Positions 26,253 to 32,096 of a stretch of DNA of 38,541 bases are shown one piece after another (the stretch's first letter is position 1; each line of letters begins with the position of its first letter). Position numbers and translations under genes: made by a program. Source of the stretch: an uncultured SAR86 cluster bacterium. Lineage in GTDB: Bacteria > Pseudomonadota > Gammaproteobacteria > Magnimaribacterales > D2472. The stretch is taken from the NCBI GenBank assembly GCA_902511425.1, contig CABXFE010000008.1, forward strand, positions 1 through 38,541, written 5' to 3'. The notes below the pieces were generated by a model. It saw nothing but the letters and a program-made list of their open reading frames with translations, did not search any database and was not told the DNA's origin.

Positions 26253-26482
26253 TGAGAAAGCTGCCTAAGTTCCCAATCAATAATGAGAATGATTTAAAAC
26301 TGTTTTGGAAGATAGCTTCGCTTGAAACCAAGAGCAGAAAAATGTTGAGCAATAGACACCTAAAGAGTTTTAGCTGGGCAGATTGGTATGCATTAGAGGA
26401 TGATATTGCAGAGCTTTATGCTCAAACCAGTCAGCTCCAAGCAATCGTTGAAAAGATTGCCGATAGACTAGAGTCTTATTAA
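26252..26482 (+). CDS. Small helical protein, unknown
   Basis: This 76-residue protein from the ATG that overlaps the previous stop (TAATG) is mostly helical. The C-terminal half (ALEDDIAELYAQTSQLQAIV and on) has heptad-like spacing of Leu/Ile/Val, suggesting a short coiled coil. A GTG at 26243 is an alternative start. The overlap makes it the second gene of a two-gene plus-strand unit. No function can be given. Confidence 0.6.
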   Translation: MRKLPKFPINNENDLKLFWKIASLETKSRKMLSNRHLKSFSWADWYALEDDIAELYAQTSQLQAIVEKIADRLESY

Positions 26483-26492
26483 GAGAGGTTGT

Positions 26493-26993
26493 TCATGGAT
26501 TAACAGGTTCCCATATCTCTTTTCCATCTTCATCATCCCCTTTGTATATACAGACCTTGCCATCGACAGTTTTTGGGTAATCTAACCTCATAGAGTTTTT
26601 ATAAAAATATGGTTGGATAGCCAGTTTCATCATTGCTCGATCATGATCATTTGCGACCTTACACAATTGTTTATAAAAGACTGCATCAAAGAAATCACTA
26701 GGCACACCCCAACCTCTTACTTCCATTTCATCACATACGGATTCTCTAAAGATGCAGCCAGATAAAGTCATGTTTAAGACTGTTTCGGCATCAAACTTTG
26801 GTGCATATCTGTGATCACTTAAATATGCTTTCTCCCACTCATCAACCCCTCGAGTGTGAATAAACTTTGCAAGAGGAGAATAAGTATCCACAGGAGGACT
26901 CAATCCCCAGCCTGTTAGTTCACCGTGCCCAGTCTCATGAAAGAATTTATTTAGAGCATTTCTTATCCCATATGCTCCAAGAAAAGAACTCAT
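26493..26993 (-). CDS. Hypothetical protein with HExxH motif (HETGH)
   Basis: This 166-residue protein has HETGHGELTGWG near the N-terminus (His19, Glu20, His23), which fits the zinc-metallopeptidase HExxH pattern. The fold is not recognisable, so it may not be a peptidase. The rest has several aromatic and acidic stretches and cysteines at residues ~100 and ~107. It is the last gene of a three-gene minus-strand operon, starting 3 bases after the previous stop. The preceding gene also carries an HExxH sequence. Confidence 0.65.
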   Translation of the reverse strand: MSSFLGAYGIRNALNKFFHETGHGELTGWGLSPPVDTYSPLAKFIHTRGVDEWEKAYLSDHRYAPKFDAETVLNMTLSGCIFRESVCDEMEVRGWGVPSDFFDAVFYKQLCKVANDHDRAMMKLAIQPYFYKNSMRLDYPKTVDGKVCIYKGDDEDGKEIWEPVNP

Positions 26994-26996
26994 CAG

Positions 26997-27332
26997 TTAA
27001 TGCTTTTCCTTTAACCAATCATCTCCAAGCTCTGCTTGAATCTTTTCATTTATACGACTAATAGAGTCATGATGATCTTGAAGATCCTGAAGCTGCCCCT
27101 CAATCTTTTCAAATATTTCATCAAAGTGATCTTTAGATAATTCAGATGGGTTGGTTCGCATGTACTTCTCAATCCATTGCATCCTATTAAATTGGCAAAC
27201 AGAGATGAGTTCTCTGATGTGCATCATCTCGTGATTATTCATCAACCATAACTTGGACTCTTCATTGGCTAGGTTCTTCGACCAATCTGGGATAGGAAAG
27301 GTTTTTCTAGGCTCTGTGTTGATAAACTTCAT
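26997..27332 (-). CDS. Hypothetical protein with HEMMH motif
   Basis: This 111-residue, mainly helical protein contains WLMNNHEMMHIREL (His34, Glu35, His38), again an HExxH pattern, followed by a long charged helix with regular hydrophobic spacing (about residues 65-100) likely to form a coiled coil. Its ATG starts directly after the TAG of the upstream gene. The function is unknown. Two neighbouring genes with the same motif may be chance or a shared metal-binding role. Confidence 0.65.
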   Translation of the reverse strand: MKFINTEPRKTFPIPDWSKNLANEESKLWLMNNHEMMHIRELISVCQFNRMQWIEKYMRTNPSELSKDHFDEIFEKIEGQLQDLQDHHDSISRINEKIQAELGDDWLKEKH

Positions 27333-27698
27333 CTACTCATCACCCACTTCAATCCACTCGAAGAACTGATTAATAAGAGTTTCATGTTCTTCTAAAAAAT
27401 CTGCATGTTCTAAACATGCTTCTTTGTAACTGTCTGTTTCACCAAAATGATATTTATAAACGTCTAACTTTCTATATAAAGAATAAGACAGAAGCCCAAT
27501 ATGTTTATGAGACTCCTTTAACTCTTTATAAATTTTTAAATCCTCAATACCGTTGATTCTATTTCTAGCTTCTTCTTCTACCAGTTGCGTAACCTTAAAC
27601 ATTTCTTCTACTAATTCAGCTTGAGCTAATAGCAGTGATACGTCTGAATCTCTTTCAAAGTTTTCAGGAATTGGAGCAAGATGCAGTTTTGGTTTCAT
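27333..27698 (-). CDS. Hypothetical helical acidic protein
   Basis: This 121-residue protein is rich in Glu, Lys and Leu and appears almost wholly helical (LLLAQAELVEEMFKVTQLVE and on), with a His/Asp-rich middle (ESHKHIGLLSY, EHADFLEEHE). It is the first gene of the three-gene minus-strand operon that reads away from the 27699-27945 control region. No family is recognised. Confidence 0.65.
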   Translation of the reverse strand: MKPKLHLAPIPENFERDSDVSLLLAQAELVEEMFKVTQLVEEEARNRINGIEDLKIYKELKESHKHIGLLSYSLYRKLDVYKYHFGETDSYKEACLEHADFLEEHETLINQFFEWIEVGDE

Positions 27699-27778
27699 TG
27701 TTTTAATAATACATTAAGAAGAGTAAGGTTCAACAAGATATATTGTTGTCACAGAACTTGACTTTGTAAAAGTGAATT

Positions 27779-27814
27779 AGTAAACTCAAATGAGTTTACT
27801 TAATTTAAGTAAAC
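27779..27814. promoter_or_regulatory. Operator-like overlapping palindromes, three AGTAAAC half-sites
   Basis: AGTAAACTC (27779-27787) and GAGTTTACT (27792-27800) form a perfect 9-bp inverted repeat with a 4-base centre. GTTTACTTAA (27794-27803) and TTAAGTAAAC (27805-27814) form a second perfect 10-bp repeat around one base. The two share the middle half-site, giving three alternating copies just upstream of the -35 box at 27830. This looks like a cooperative binding site for a dimeric regulator. Confidence 0.75.
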
Positions 27815-27829
27815 CTTTGTTGAGTGCCG

Positions 27830-27857
27830 TTGACAGGGGGTTTTTTTCGTGCATAAT
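27830..27857 (+). promoter_or_regulatory. Strong sigma70-type promoter for the 27946 gene
   Basis: A perfect -35 box TTGACA (27830-27835) is followed after 16 bases, including a G5T7 run, by CATAAT (27852-27857) preceded by TG, an extended -10. Transcription would start near 27864 and give a leader of about 80 bases before the ATG at 27946. Confidence 0.75.
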
Positions 27858-27945
27858 TTTGCTATCTAGTCGTTTATTGATTAGTTAGTTTCTCCAAACG
27901 TTTTGATGGAGGAACTTTTTTTAAAAGTAATAGAGGGTAAAAATT

Positions 27946-28422
27946 ATGGATAACAGTAAAGATTTAATCTTAGAAGATAAAGTCGTCATTAATGCTTTGG
28001 ACGAACTTATCAATCGATGGGCATCAGCCTCCTTTGATGTTCAGACAGTTGTCGATGGTCTTTTATCTAAAAGTATTCAACTTACATTTAAAATGAGTTC
28101 CTCCCATCAAGATGCAGTAGAGATGATTGCCGATCATGTAACCAATGCAATGGTTGATCATCACCAACACCTTGATGATAGCCCTGCTCCTGATTTAAAT
28201 GACGATGTCTTTAAAGTAGATGAAGACGTTCCACATCATAAGTTCAGGTCACCCTTTTGTTATGCATTAGATAGACTGCAACCGGGTCAAAGCATTGGAA
28301 ATTTAACTAAAGAACAAGTTTATAAGTACAGACCTAACTTTTATACAAAACATTTTGCAGGTAGAAAATTTGCATTTAAGCCAGAGGAAAATGGTAAGTA
28401 TAGGATTTGGAGAATTAAATAA
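27946..28422 (+). CDS. Hypothetical island protein, possible phage-type regulator
   Basis: This 158-residue protein has an acidic N-terminal helical part (residues 1-75), a His/Asp-rich linker (HHQHLDDSPAPD) and a basic C-terminal domain (about 104-158) ending GRKFAFKPEENGKYRIWRIK. The ending resembles small phage or plasmid proteins with an R+F...G.RIWR finish, some suspected DNA binders; this is memory only. It has a good ribosome-binding sequence (GAGGGT) and the strongest promoter/operator set in the island, as expected for a regulator that controls its own promoter. The role is not proven. Confidence 0.65.
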   Translation: MDNSKDLILEDKVVINALDELINRWASASFDVQTVVDGLLSKSIQLTFKMSSSHQDAVEMIADHVTNAMVDHHQHLDDSPAPDLNDDVFKVDEDVPHHKFRSPFCYALDRLQPGQSIGNLTKEQVYKYRPNFYTKHFAGRKFAFKPEENGKYRIWRIK

Positions 28423-28444
28423 TATTTAATTTGTGAAGGATATT

Positions 28445-29056
28445 TTATATATCCAAAAGCTCTCTTTGTTTTTCTTTATATAACTCGTCATCAATAAGAC
28501 CTTTGTCATATAAATTCTTAAGTTTTTCTAACTCTTCTTCAAGACTACTTGAGTTAGGTGAAGGGCTTTCTTCTTGTTTTGATGGCTTATTAAATTCTGA
28601 GGAACCGGATATGGCTATCCCAAAGGAACCGCCTTCTGTTGCGGAAAATGAATTTTCAAATGAGCCACTCCACAATAGTCCAACTCCAAACACTCCTCCA
28701 GTTATCCCTGCCCAAAAGTTACTACTTCTGGGAGCAATAACAAAAGAATATTCTTCTCCAGCTTTTGCAATGAAACTAACCGTTGATTCACCTGGAGCAC
28801 CAAAACCACTTACCGCAAGAGTATTTCTGCCTGATGGAACATTAATCGTATCTGATTTTCCATTACCAACTTTAGTGACTCTTGCTCCATTGAGCCTAAC
28901 TCTTGCTTTTAATCCACTAAATAGAAACGCACTTTCTCTTTTTAACTCAACTTTGGCTGTACCCTGAAGTTGCTCAGGAGATGTAATAGCAAAATTATCT
29001 TGCCCAACCAATCCAAAGCTTCCAAAGACCATCAAGATGAGGAGGATGTTTTTCAT
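28445..29056 (-). CDS. Secreted protein with C-terminal SHOCT domain
   Basis: This 203-residue protein has a signal peptide (MKNILLILMVFGSFGLVGQ). Next comes a beta-rich part with a PEGA-like strand pattern (KVELKRESAFLFSG to VPSGRNTLAVSG), a Gly-rich hydrophobic segment (WAGITGGVFGVGLLWSGS), and a linker with many Ser and Pro. It closes with LEEELEKLKNLYDKGLIDDE, a clear SHOCT domain, a short helical hairpin found at protein ends. It follows the membrane-protein gene by one base. The mature protein is probably periplasmic or anchored by the Gly-rich segment. Confidence 0.72.
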   Translation of the reverse strand: MKNILLILMVFGSFGLVGQDNFAITSPEQLQGTAKVELKRESAFLFSGLKARVRLNGARVTKVGNGKSDTINVPSGRNTLAVSGFGAPGESTVSFIAKAGEEYSFVIAPRSSNFWAGITGGVFGVGLLWSGSFENSFSATEGGSFGIAISGSSEFNKPSKQEESPSPNSSSLEEELEKLKNLYDKGLIDDELYKEKQRELLDI

Positions 29057-29057
29057 T

Positions 29058-29366
29058 TTATTGATTTAGTACCGCATACAAAGCAGCAAGTGCAACTAAT
29101 AATATAAATGAAATAGTTACTATCTTTTGGGAAGTGTCCATTTCATCGAAGGATAAATTTTTTCCATCACCCTCAAAGGCTTTTTCTTCATCTTTAATTC
29201 TTTTTTCAGCCTCTGAATCAACATCCTTCATTGCAATAAACAGAATTGCTATAGGAAAGATAATCGTTAAAAAAAACCATAGTCCAGCTGATTGATTTCT
29301 TTTTGGTGCAATAATTGCAGCAATAACAGCAAGAATTAAACCCAATATGAAGTATAGATATAACAT
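29058..29366 (-). CDS. Small membrane protein, unknown
   Basis: This 102-residue protein has three hydrophobic segments: residues 1-20 (LYLYFILGLILAVIAAII), 28-46 (LWFFLTIIFPIAILFIAM), and a C-terminal one (KIVTISFILLVALAALYAVL). A hydrophilic acidic loop of ~35 residues (DSEAEKRIKDEEKAFEGDG) lies between the second and third. It is the first gene of a two-gene minus-strand operon with the SHOCT protein. No family is recognised. Confidence 0.68.
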   Translation of the reverse strand: MLYLYFILGLILAVIAAIIAPKRNQSAGLWFFLTIIFPIAILFIAMKDVDSEAEKRIKDEEKAFEGDGKNLSFDEMDTSQKIVTISFILLVALAALYAVLNQ

Positions 29367-29410
29367 TCGGTTCTCTTAAATTATTTACTTAAACTTAATC
29401 GTAACAAGAT

Positions 29411-29439
29411 TTGACAAATGAATAAAATAGTATTAATCT
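29411..29439 (+). promoter_or_regulatory. Promoter-like sequence with no gene immediately downstream
   Basis: TTGACA (29411-29416) and TAATCT (29434-29439) are 17 bases apart. A transcript would begin near 29446 and run about 460 bases before the endonuclease gene, through the 29459-29531 inverted repeat. It could make a small RNA or be an extra upstream promoter. Confidence 0.45.
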
Positions 29440-29701
29440 CAGTTAGATTTAATCGTTTCTGAGAGCTTTAAAATCTCGAGATATATCATCACAATAACCC
29501 ACATACAAGCGTTCAATACAGAGGCTCTCAGAGCTTTCTAGAGGCATAATTTAATGGGTTCTTTGTCATTAATTTGAGGTCATTCCATTTACCAGAATAT
29601 TTAATCCATTTGTTACATGATTTGACATATGCAAATTTAAACTGTATTCTCATATATATCTTTATAAGATTTATAATCTTTATAAGATATTTCCATGAGA
29701 C

Positions 29702-29730
29702 TTGACAAAACTTCAAAAGAGGTGTATACT
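29702..29730 (+). promoter_or_regulatory. Near-consensus sigma70 promoter for the restriction endonuclease
   Basis: TTGACA (29702-29707) and TATACT (29725-29730) are exactly 17 bases apart, the best promoter in the window. Transcription would start near 29737, giving a ~175-base leader before the ATG at 29912. The -10 box lies inside the operator-like repeat at 29722-29740, so a bound protein would block it. Confidence 0.82.
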
Positions 29731-29740
29731 AAGTGTATAC
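29722..29740. promoter_or_regulatory. Operator-like repeat, two GTGTATAC copies 11 bp apart
   Basis: GTGTATAC occurs at 29722-29729 and 29733-29740, one helical turn apart, and each contains the palindrome GTATAC. The pair covers the -10 box and start point of the 29702 promoter, as a repressor site would. A known C-protein gene is not present, so the binder may be the methyltransferase or a host or island regulator. Confidence 0.65.
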
Positions 29741-29834
29741 GTTCCCCCGTTTTACATATACATAAACCCCAGCCTACATAGACCATCAAAATGAGAGGGA
29801 ATTTATCTCATCTCTTATAAAGCTTTATAAAGTT

Positions 29835-29899
29835 AGGGGCGATTGGCAAGACCCCTCTTTGCCAAGTTCCCCAGTCTTTTGATTGATCTTATACTGGGG
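29835..29899 (+). promoter_or_regulatory. Structured 5' leader of the restriction endonuclease mRNA
   Basis: TTGGCAA (29843-29849) pairs with TTGCCAA (29859-29865) around a C-rich loop. The loop's CCCCT (29852-29856) can pair with AGGGG at 29835-29839 to make an H-type pseudoknot. Next, CCCCAGT (29869-29875) pairs with ACTGGGG (29893-29899). The GGGG of this last stem is the only ribosome-binding-like sequence, 11 bases before the ATG at 29912, so the stem could hide it. A second CCCCAG at 29767-29772 could compete for the same bases. Confidence 0.45.
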
Positions 29900-29911
29900 T
29901 AATATGCAGAA

Positions 29912-30646
29912 ATGGGATATAACAATGGCGATACATATGAGGAACATATTTATAATTGCTGTAATGATCTAAAAATTCTTCCACCTCACTTTTCTAGAGC
30001 TGGCGCAGCAGCAGACAAACCTGATGTAATGTTTGTTCACAAAGGGAAAGAATATAACTTAGAAGTAAAAGACTTTACTAATCCAGATTATGGGCAAAGA
30101 CGTATTCATTTTTATCCCAATCAACGAATTTGGAAATGGGCTAAACAAGATAAACTTTCTAATCTGTATGAAAATTTAGGTCTCAAAGAAAATATACCCA
30201 AAGATTTTTCACCTATTTGGTATCAAAAGAGAATTATCAAAGAAGGCAAAAAAAAATATGAGTTCGCTGAAGGTATGGACTATACCTTAGATGATCTTCA
30301 AGGAAATCACGGAGATCAAAAATTATTCAACTATGATCATATTGCAATTCCAAGAGAAGCGTTGTTTTTGTATTACTCCATTAGAAATACTTTTTATATT
30401 CATATTCATAAGCTGGGTTTGTATCATTTAGATTCAGACCCTGCAGGTTTAGGAACTACTCAGTTTAATGGAAGTCCACATTTCAGGTTTAGGGTGAAGA
30501 GAAAAAGTACAAGGATACCTCCTCATAATTGTCAGTTTCTTGGGGTGATGAAGTTGCTTAAAAAAAATAACCCAACTATTTCAAAATATAATCTTGATGC
30601 ATCAGATTTTCAAAATAATCAATCTTGCCCAAAAATTATTCCTTAG
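29912..30646 (+). CDS. Type II restriction endonuclease, PD-(D/E)xK type
   Basis: This 244-residue protein has a PD-(D/E)xK core near the N-terminus: Asp35-Asp38 region DKPDVMFVHKGKEYNLEVKD, with PD in the first strand and the ExK (EVK) in the next, the usual metal-binding arrangement. The remaining part has no recognisable second domain. It lies tail to tail with a cytosine-5 methyltransferase, the stops sharing a 4-base overlap, which identifies it as the endonuclease partner. The recognition sequence cannot be told. It is preceded by a strong promoter, an operator-like repeat and a structured leader, so expression is probably held down until methylation is in place. Confidence 0.82.
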   Translation: MGYNNGDTYEEHIYNCCNDLKILPPHFSRAGAAADKPDVMFVHKGKEYNLEVKDFTNPDYGQRRIHFYPNQRIWKWAKQDKLSNLYENLGLKENIPKDFSPIWYQKRIIKEGKKKYEFAEGMDYTLDDLQGNHGDQKLFNYDHIAIPREALFLYYSIRNTFYIHIHKLGLYHLDSDPAGLGTTQFNGSPHFRFRVKRKSTRIPPHNCQFLGVMKLLKKNNPTISKYNLDASDFQNNQSCPKIIP

Positions 30647-31830
30647 ACTTTTAGCTCCTGTTGTTTAGGTGCTGTGTTATCAAATGTATCTTTGTCATAC
30701 TTAAATGCATAACTGCGGATCTGCTCAAAATCTAAAGGACCTTTGTCTGCTTTCTTTTTCTTTCTAGAAGCGTGGGATTTCAATACAGCCTTGCCTAACT
30801 CTTCAGCCATGATTGGTGGAACTGCATTACCTATTTGAGTCCATTGTTTGCTTAACGAACCCTTGAAAACAAATTTAGCTGGAAAAGATTGAAGTGCAGC
30901 AGCCTCTCTTGCTGTTAAATATCTGTTATCTGTTGGGTGATAGTACATTTTTGCATTGGTTACTATTGTAGGTGAAGGCTTTGCCCTATCCAGCCTAGCA
31001 AACTTGGCTTCTCTGAACCTCTTCTCACTCATGGTATTCCAATCATGATCAAACCAAAGCTCTTCAGGTAGATAAGCCTTCTCATCCCGTTCATACCTGA
31101 TTGCTTTACCCTCAGGAACAGCATTAATTCGTGCTTGTTCTAAATTGCTTTTAATAAAAGCCGCTTCAATGTCATGGTTATGGATCTTCTTTCTGTATTC
31201 CATTAAATTTTCAAAAGCCCACCCCACAGTTCTGACTGGCTTCAGCTTAGAATTTTCTTCTCCATAGTTAGCAAATATTTTTTCTGGATAGAAATTTTCT
31301 TTGCCTTTATTGTTACCTAGAATAATTACCCTCCTCCTTGCTTCAGGAACACCGTAATGACTTGCAGTTAAGACTCTTATATCTAGCTCATATCCAAGTT
31401 TTTGAAAGCAATCAAAAATTGATAACAAGGTATTTTCATTTTTTCTTGCAACCAAGCCCGTCACATTTTCAATCATGATGTGGTTGGGTTTAAAAAATTC
31501 TACAAATTTTAAGAACTCATAGAAGAGATGGTTTCTATCATCATTGGCATTGCCCGGTCCTATTGTTGAGAAGCCCTGACATGGTGGACCTCCACATATT
31601 AAATCCACTTTTTTTCTTCCAATCATTTTCTGAACATCTGCAGGAGATATTTCTTTCAAGTCTCCGCATATACCAATGCTGTTTGGATGATTGTGTTTAA
31701 AAGTTTCTATAGCAGGTTCTAAAAAATCAATTCCAATAAGACAATTTAATCCTGCTTTTTCTAAGCCATACGAAAGACCTCCAGCTCCTGAAAATAGGTC
31801 TATAAAATTTAATTTTCTTTTATTCGGCAT
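30643..31830 (-). CDS. DNA (cytosine-5) methyltransferase of the R-M pair
   Basis: This 395-residue C5 methyltransferase shows motif I FSGAGGLSYGL, motif IV GGPPCQGFS with the catalytic Cys, motif VI ENVTGLV, motif VIII ASHYGVPEARRRVI and motif X QIGNAVPP, followed by a basic C-terminal tail. It would protect the DNA from the partner endonuclease. I chose ATG 31830 because AAGGGAG precedes it and the family core starts within ten residues; a longer reading from a TTG at 31917 has no ribosome-binding site and would run through a repeat. It is the last gene of the island, about 130 bases from the tRNA end. Confidence 0.9.
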   Translation of the reverse strand: MPNKRKLNFIDLFSGAGGLSYGLEKAGLNCLIGIDFLEPAIETFKHNHPNSIGICGDLKEISPADVQKMIGRKKVDLICGGPPCQGFSTIGPGNANDDRNHLFYEFLKFVEFFKPNHIMIENVTGLVARKNENTLLSIFDCFQKLGYELDIRVLTASHYGVPEARRRVIILGNNKGKENFYPEKIFANYGEENSKLKPVRTVGWAFENLMEYRKKIHNHDIEAAFIKSNLEQARINAVPEGKAIRYERDEKAYLPEELWFDHDWNTMSEKRFREAKFARLDRAKPSPTIVTNAKMYYHPTDNRYLTAREAAALQSFPAKFVFKGSLSKQWTQIGNAVPPIMAEELGKAVLKSHASRKKKKADKGPLDFEQIRSYAFKYDKDTFDNTAPKQQELKV

Positions 31831-31888
31831 AATGATTTTTTGCTCCCTTATCTTATCAAAATTTCTTATAAGATCTTTAACTACTTTT

Positions 31889-31909
31889 TCTACTACATCT
31901 CTACTACAT
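31889..31909. promoter_or_regulatory. Direct repeat upstream of the methyltransferase gene
   Basis: The 10-base unit TCTACTACAT occurs at 31889-31898 and 31900-31909, 11 bp apart. On the minus strand it reads ATGTAGTAGA twice. It lies about 60-80 bases upstream of the chosen ATG, in the likely promoter area, and mirrors the 11-bp spacing of the repeat before the endonuclease gene, so it may be the second regulated site of the R-M pair. Confidence 0.5.
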
Positions 31910-31957
31910 TTGCACAATGAAACAGTCGCTAAACGTTGATTTAATAAGGTTTATAGA

Positions 31958-31980
31958 AACTGGCGGAGAGTGAGGGATTC
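31958..31980. repeat. Right attachment site at the 3' end of tRNA-Ser
   Basis: This is the intact copy of the 23-bp repeat at 24908-24930. It comprises the last 20 bases of tRNA-Ser(GCT), read on the minus strand, plus 3 bases beyond the CCA. Because this copy keeps the tRNA gene whole, the host lost nothing on integration. Confidence 0.85.
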
Positions 31981-32050
31981 GAACCCTCGATACAGTTGCC
32001 CGTATACCTCCTTAGCAGGGAGGCGCTTTCGACCACTCAGCCAACTCTCC
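31961..32050 (-). tRNA. tRNA-Ser (anticodon GCT)
   Basis: On the minus strand the 90-base gene begins GGAGAGTTGGCTGAGTGG and ends with an encoded CCA. The 7-bp acceptor stem GGAGAGT/ACTCTCC is perfect. The anticodon loop CTGCTAA gives GCT, which reads AGC and AGU serine codons. A long variable arm (GGTATACGGGCAACTGTATC) and the GGTTCGAATCC T-arm complete a class II serine tRNA. A TATAAT at 32067-32072 (minus strand) may be its -10 box. pyrC ends 47 bases upstream on the same strand, so read-through from pyrC is also possible. Confidence 0.96.
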
Positions 32051-32096
32051 GATTTTTTGGACAGGAATTATAACGCTTTAAAAGAATAAAATAATA

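Larger units (their letters stand above)
27699..27945. promoter_or_regulatory. Divergent control region of the island
   Basis: This 247-base non-coding region lies between the minus operon (start 27698) and the plus-strand gene at 27946. It holds an inverted repeat CAACAA-6-TTGTTG (27731-27748), the overlapping palindromes at 27779-27814, the strong plus promoter at 27830-27857, and a weak CTCCA/TGGAG hairpin followed by a T run in the leader. These are listed separately below where supported. Confidence 0.75.
29367..29911. other. Long non-coding region before the restriction endonuclease gene
   Basis: These 545 bases carry no convincing gene. They hold two plus-strand sigma70-like promoters (29411 and 29702), an operator-like repeat (29722-29740), a widely spaced CTGAGAG/CTCTCAG inverted repeat (29459-29465 with 29525-29531) and a C/G-rich leader able to form several hairpins before the ATG at 29912. 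The minus operon 29366-28445 must be transcribed from its left part; TTGTTA with TAATTT after 18 bases on the minus strand is a possible promoter. Confidence 0.7.
24908..31980. mobile_element. tRNA-Ser-integrated genomic island carrying a type II R-M system, no integrase seen
   Basis: A 23-bp direct repeat bounds the island, so its unit length is 7,050 bp. The right copy is the 3' end of an intact tRNA-Ser(GCT) gene plus 3 bases, the classic place for site-specific integration. The left copy is a detached piece. Between them are twelve genes: a restriction endonuclease, a cytosine-5 methyltransferase, and ten small genes with no housekeeping role that I recognise. Beyond both ends the genes are ordinary chromosome. 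There is no tyrosine or serine recombinase, transposase, replication gene or phage structural gene, so the island is either decayed or moved in trans. Confidence 0.8.

Noticed and set aside
27907-27925. CTCCA/TGGAG hairpin with T run in the leader of the 27946 gene as an attenuator
   Set aside because: The stem is only 5 bp with a 10-base loop, and the T run is offset by several bases, so it is too weak to call.
28438-28454. GGATAT / ATATCC hairpin between two convergent genes as a terminator
   Set aside because: The stem is AT-rich, only 6 bp, and lacks a following T run on either strand.
28503-28967. Plus-strand 154-codon frame opposite the SHOCT protein gene
   Set aside because: The minus-strand gene has a signal peptide and a SHOCT domain; the plus frame is its Ser/Pro/Leu-rich mirror.
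29528-29716. Minus-strand 62-codon frame in the non-coding region
   Set aside because: It has biased low-complexity composition (K, I, N) and no ribosome-binding site, and it overlaps the promoter-rich region.
24908-31980. Prophage
   Set aside because: There are no capsid, tail, terminase, replication or integrase genes; the interval is too short and carries an R-M system and small unknown genes.
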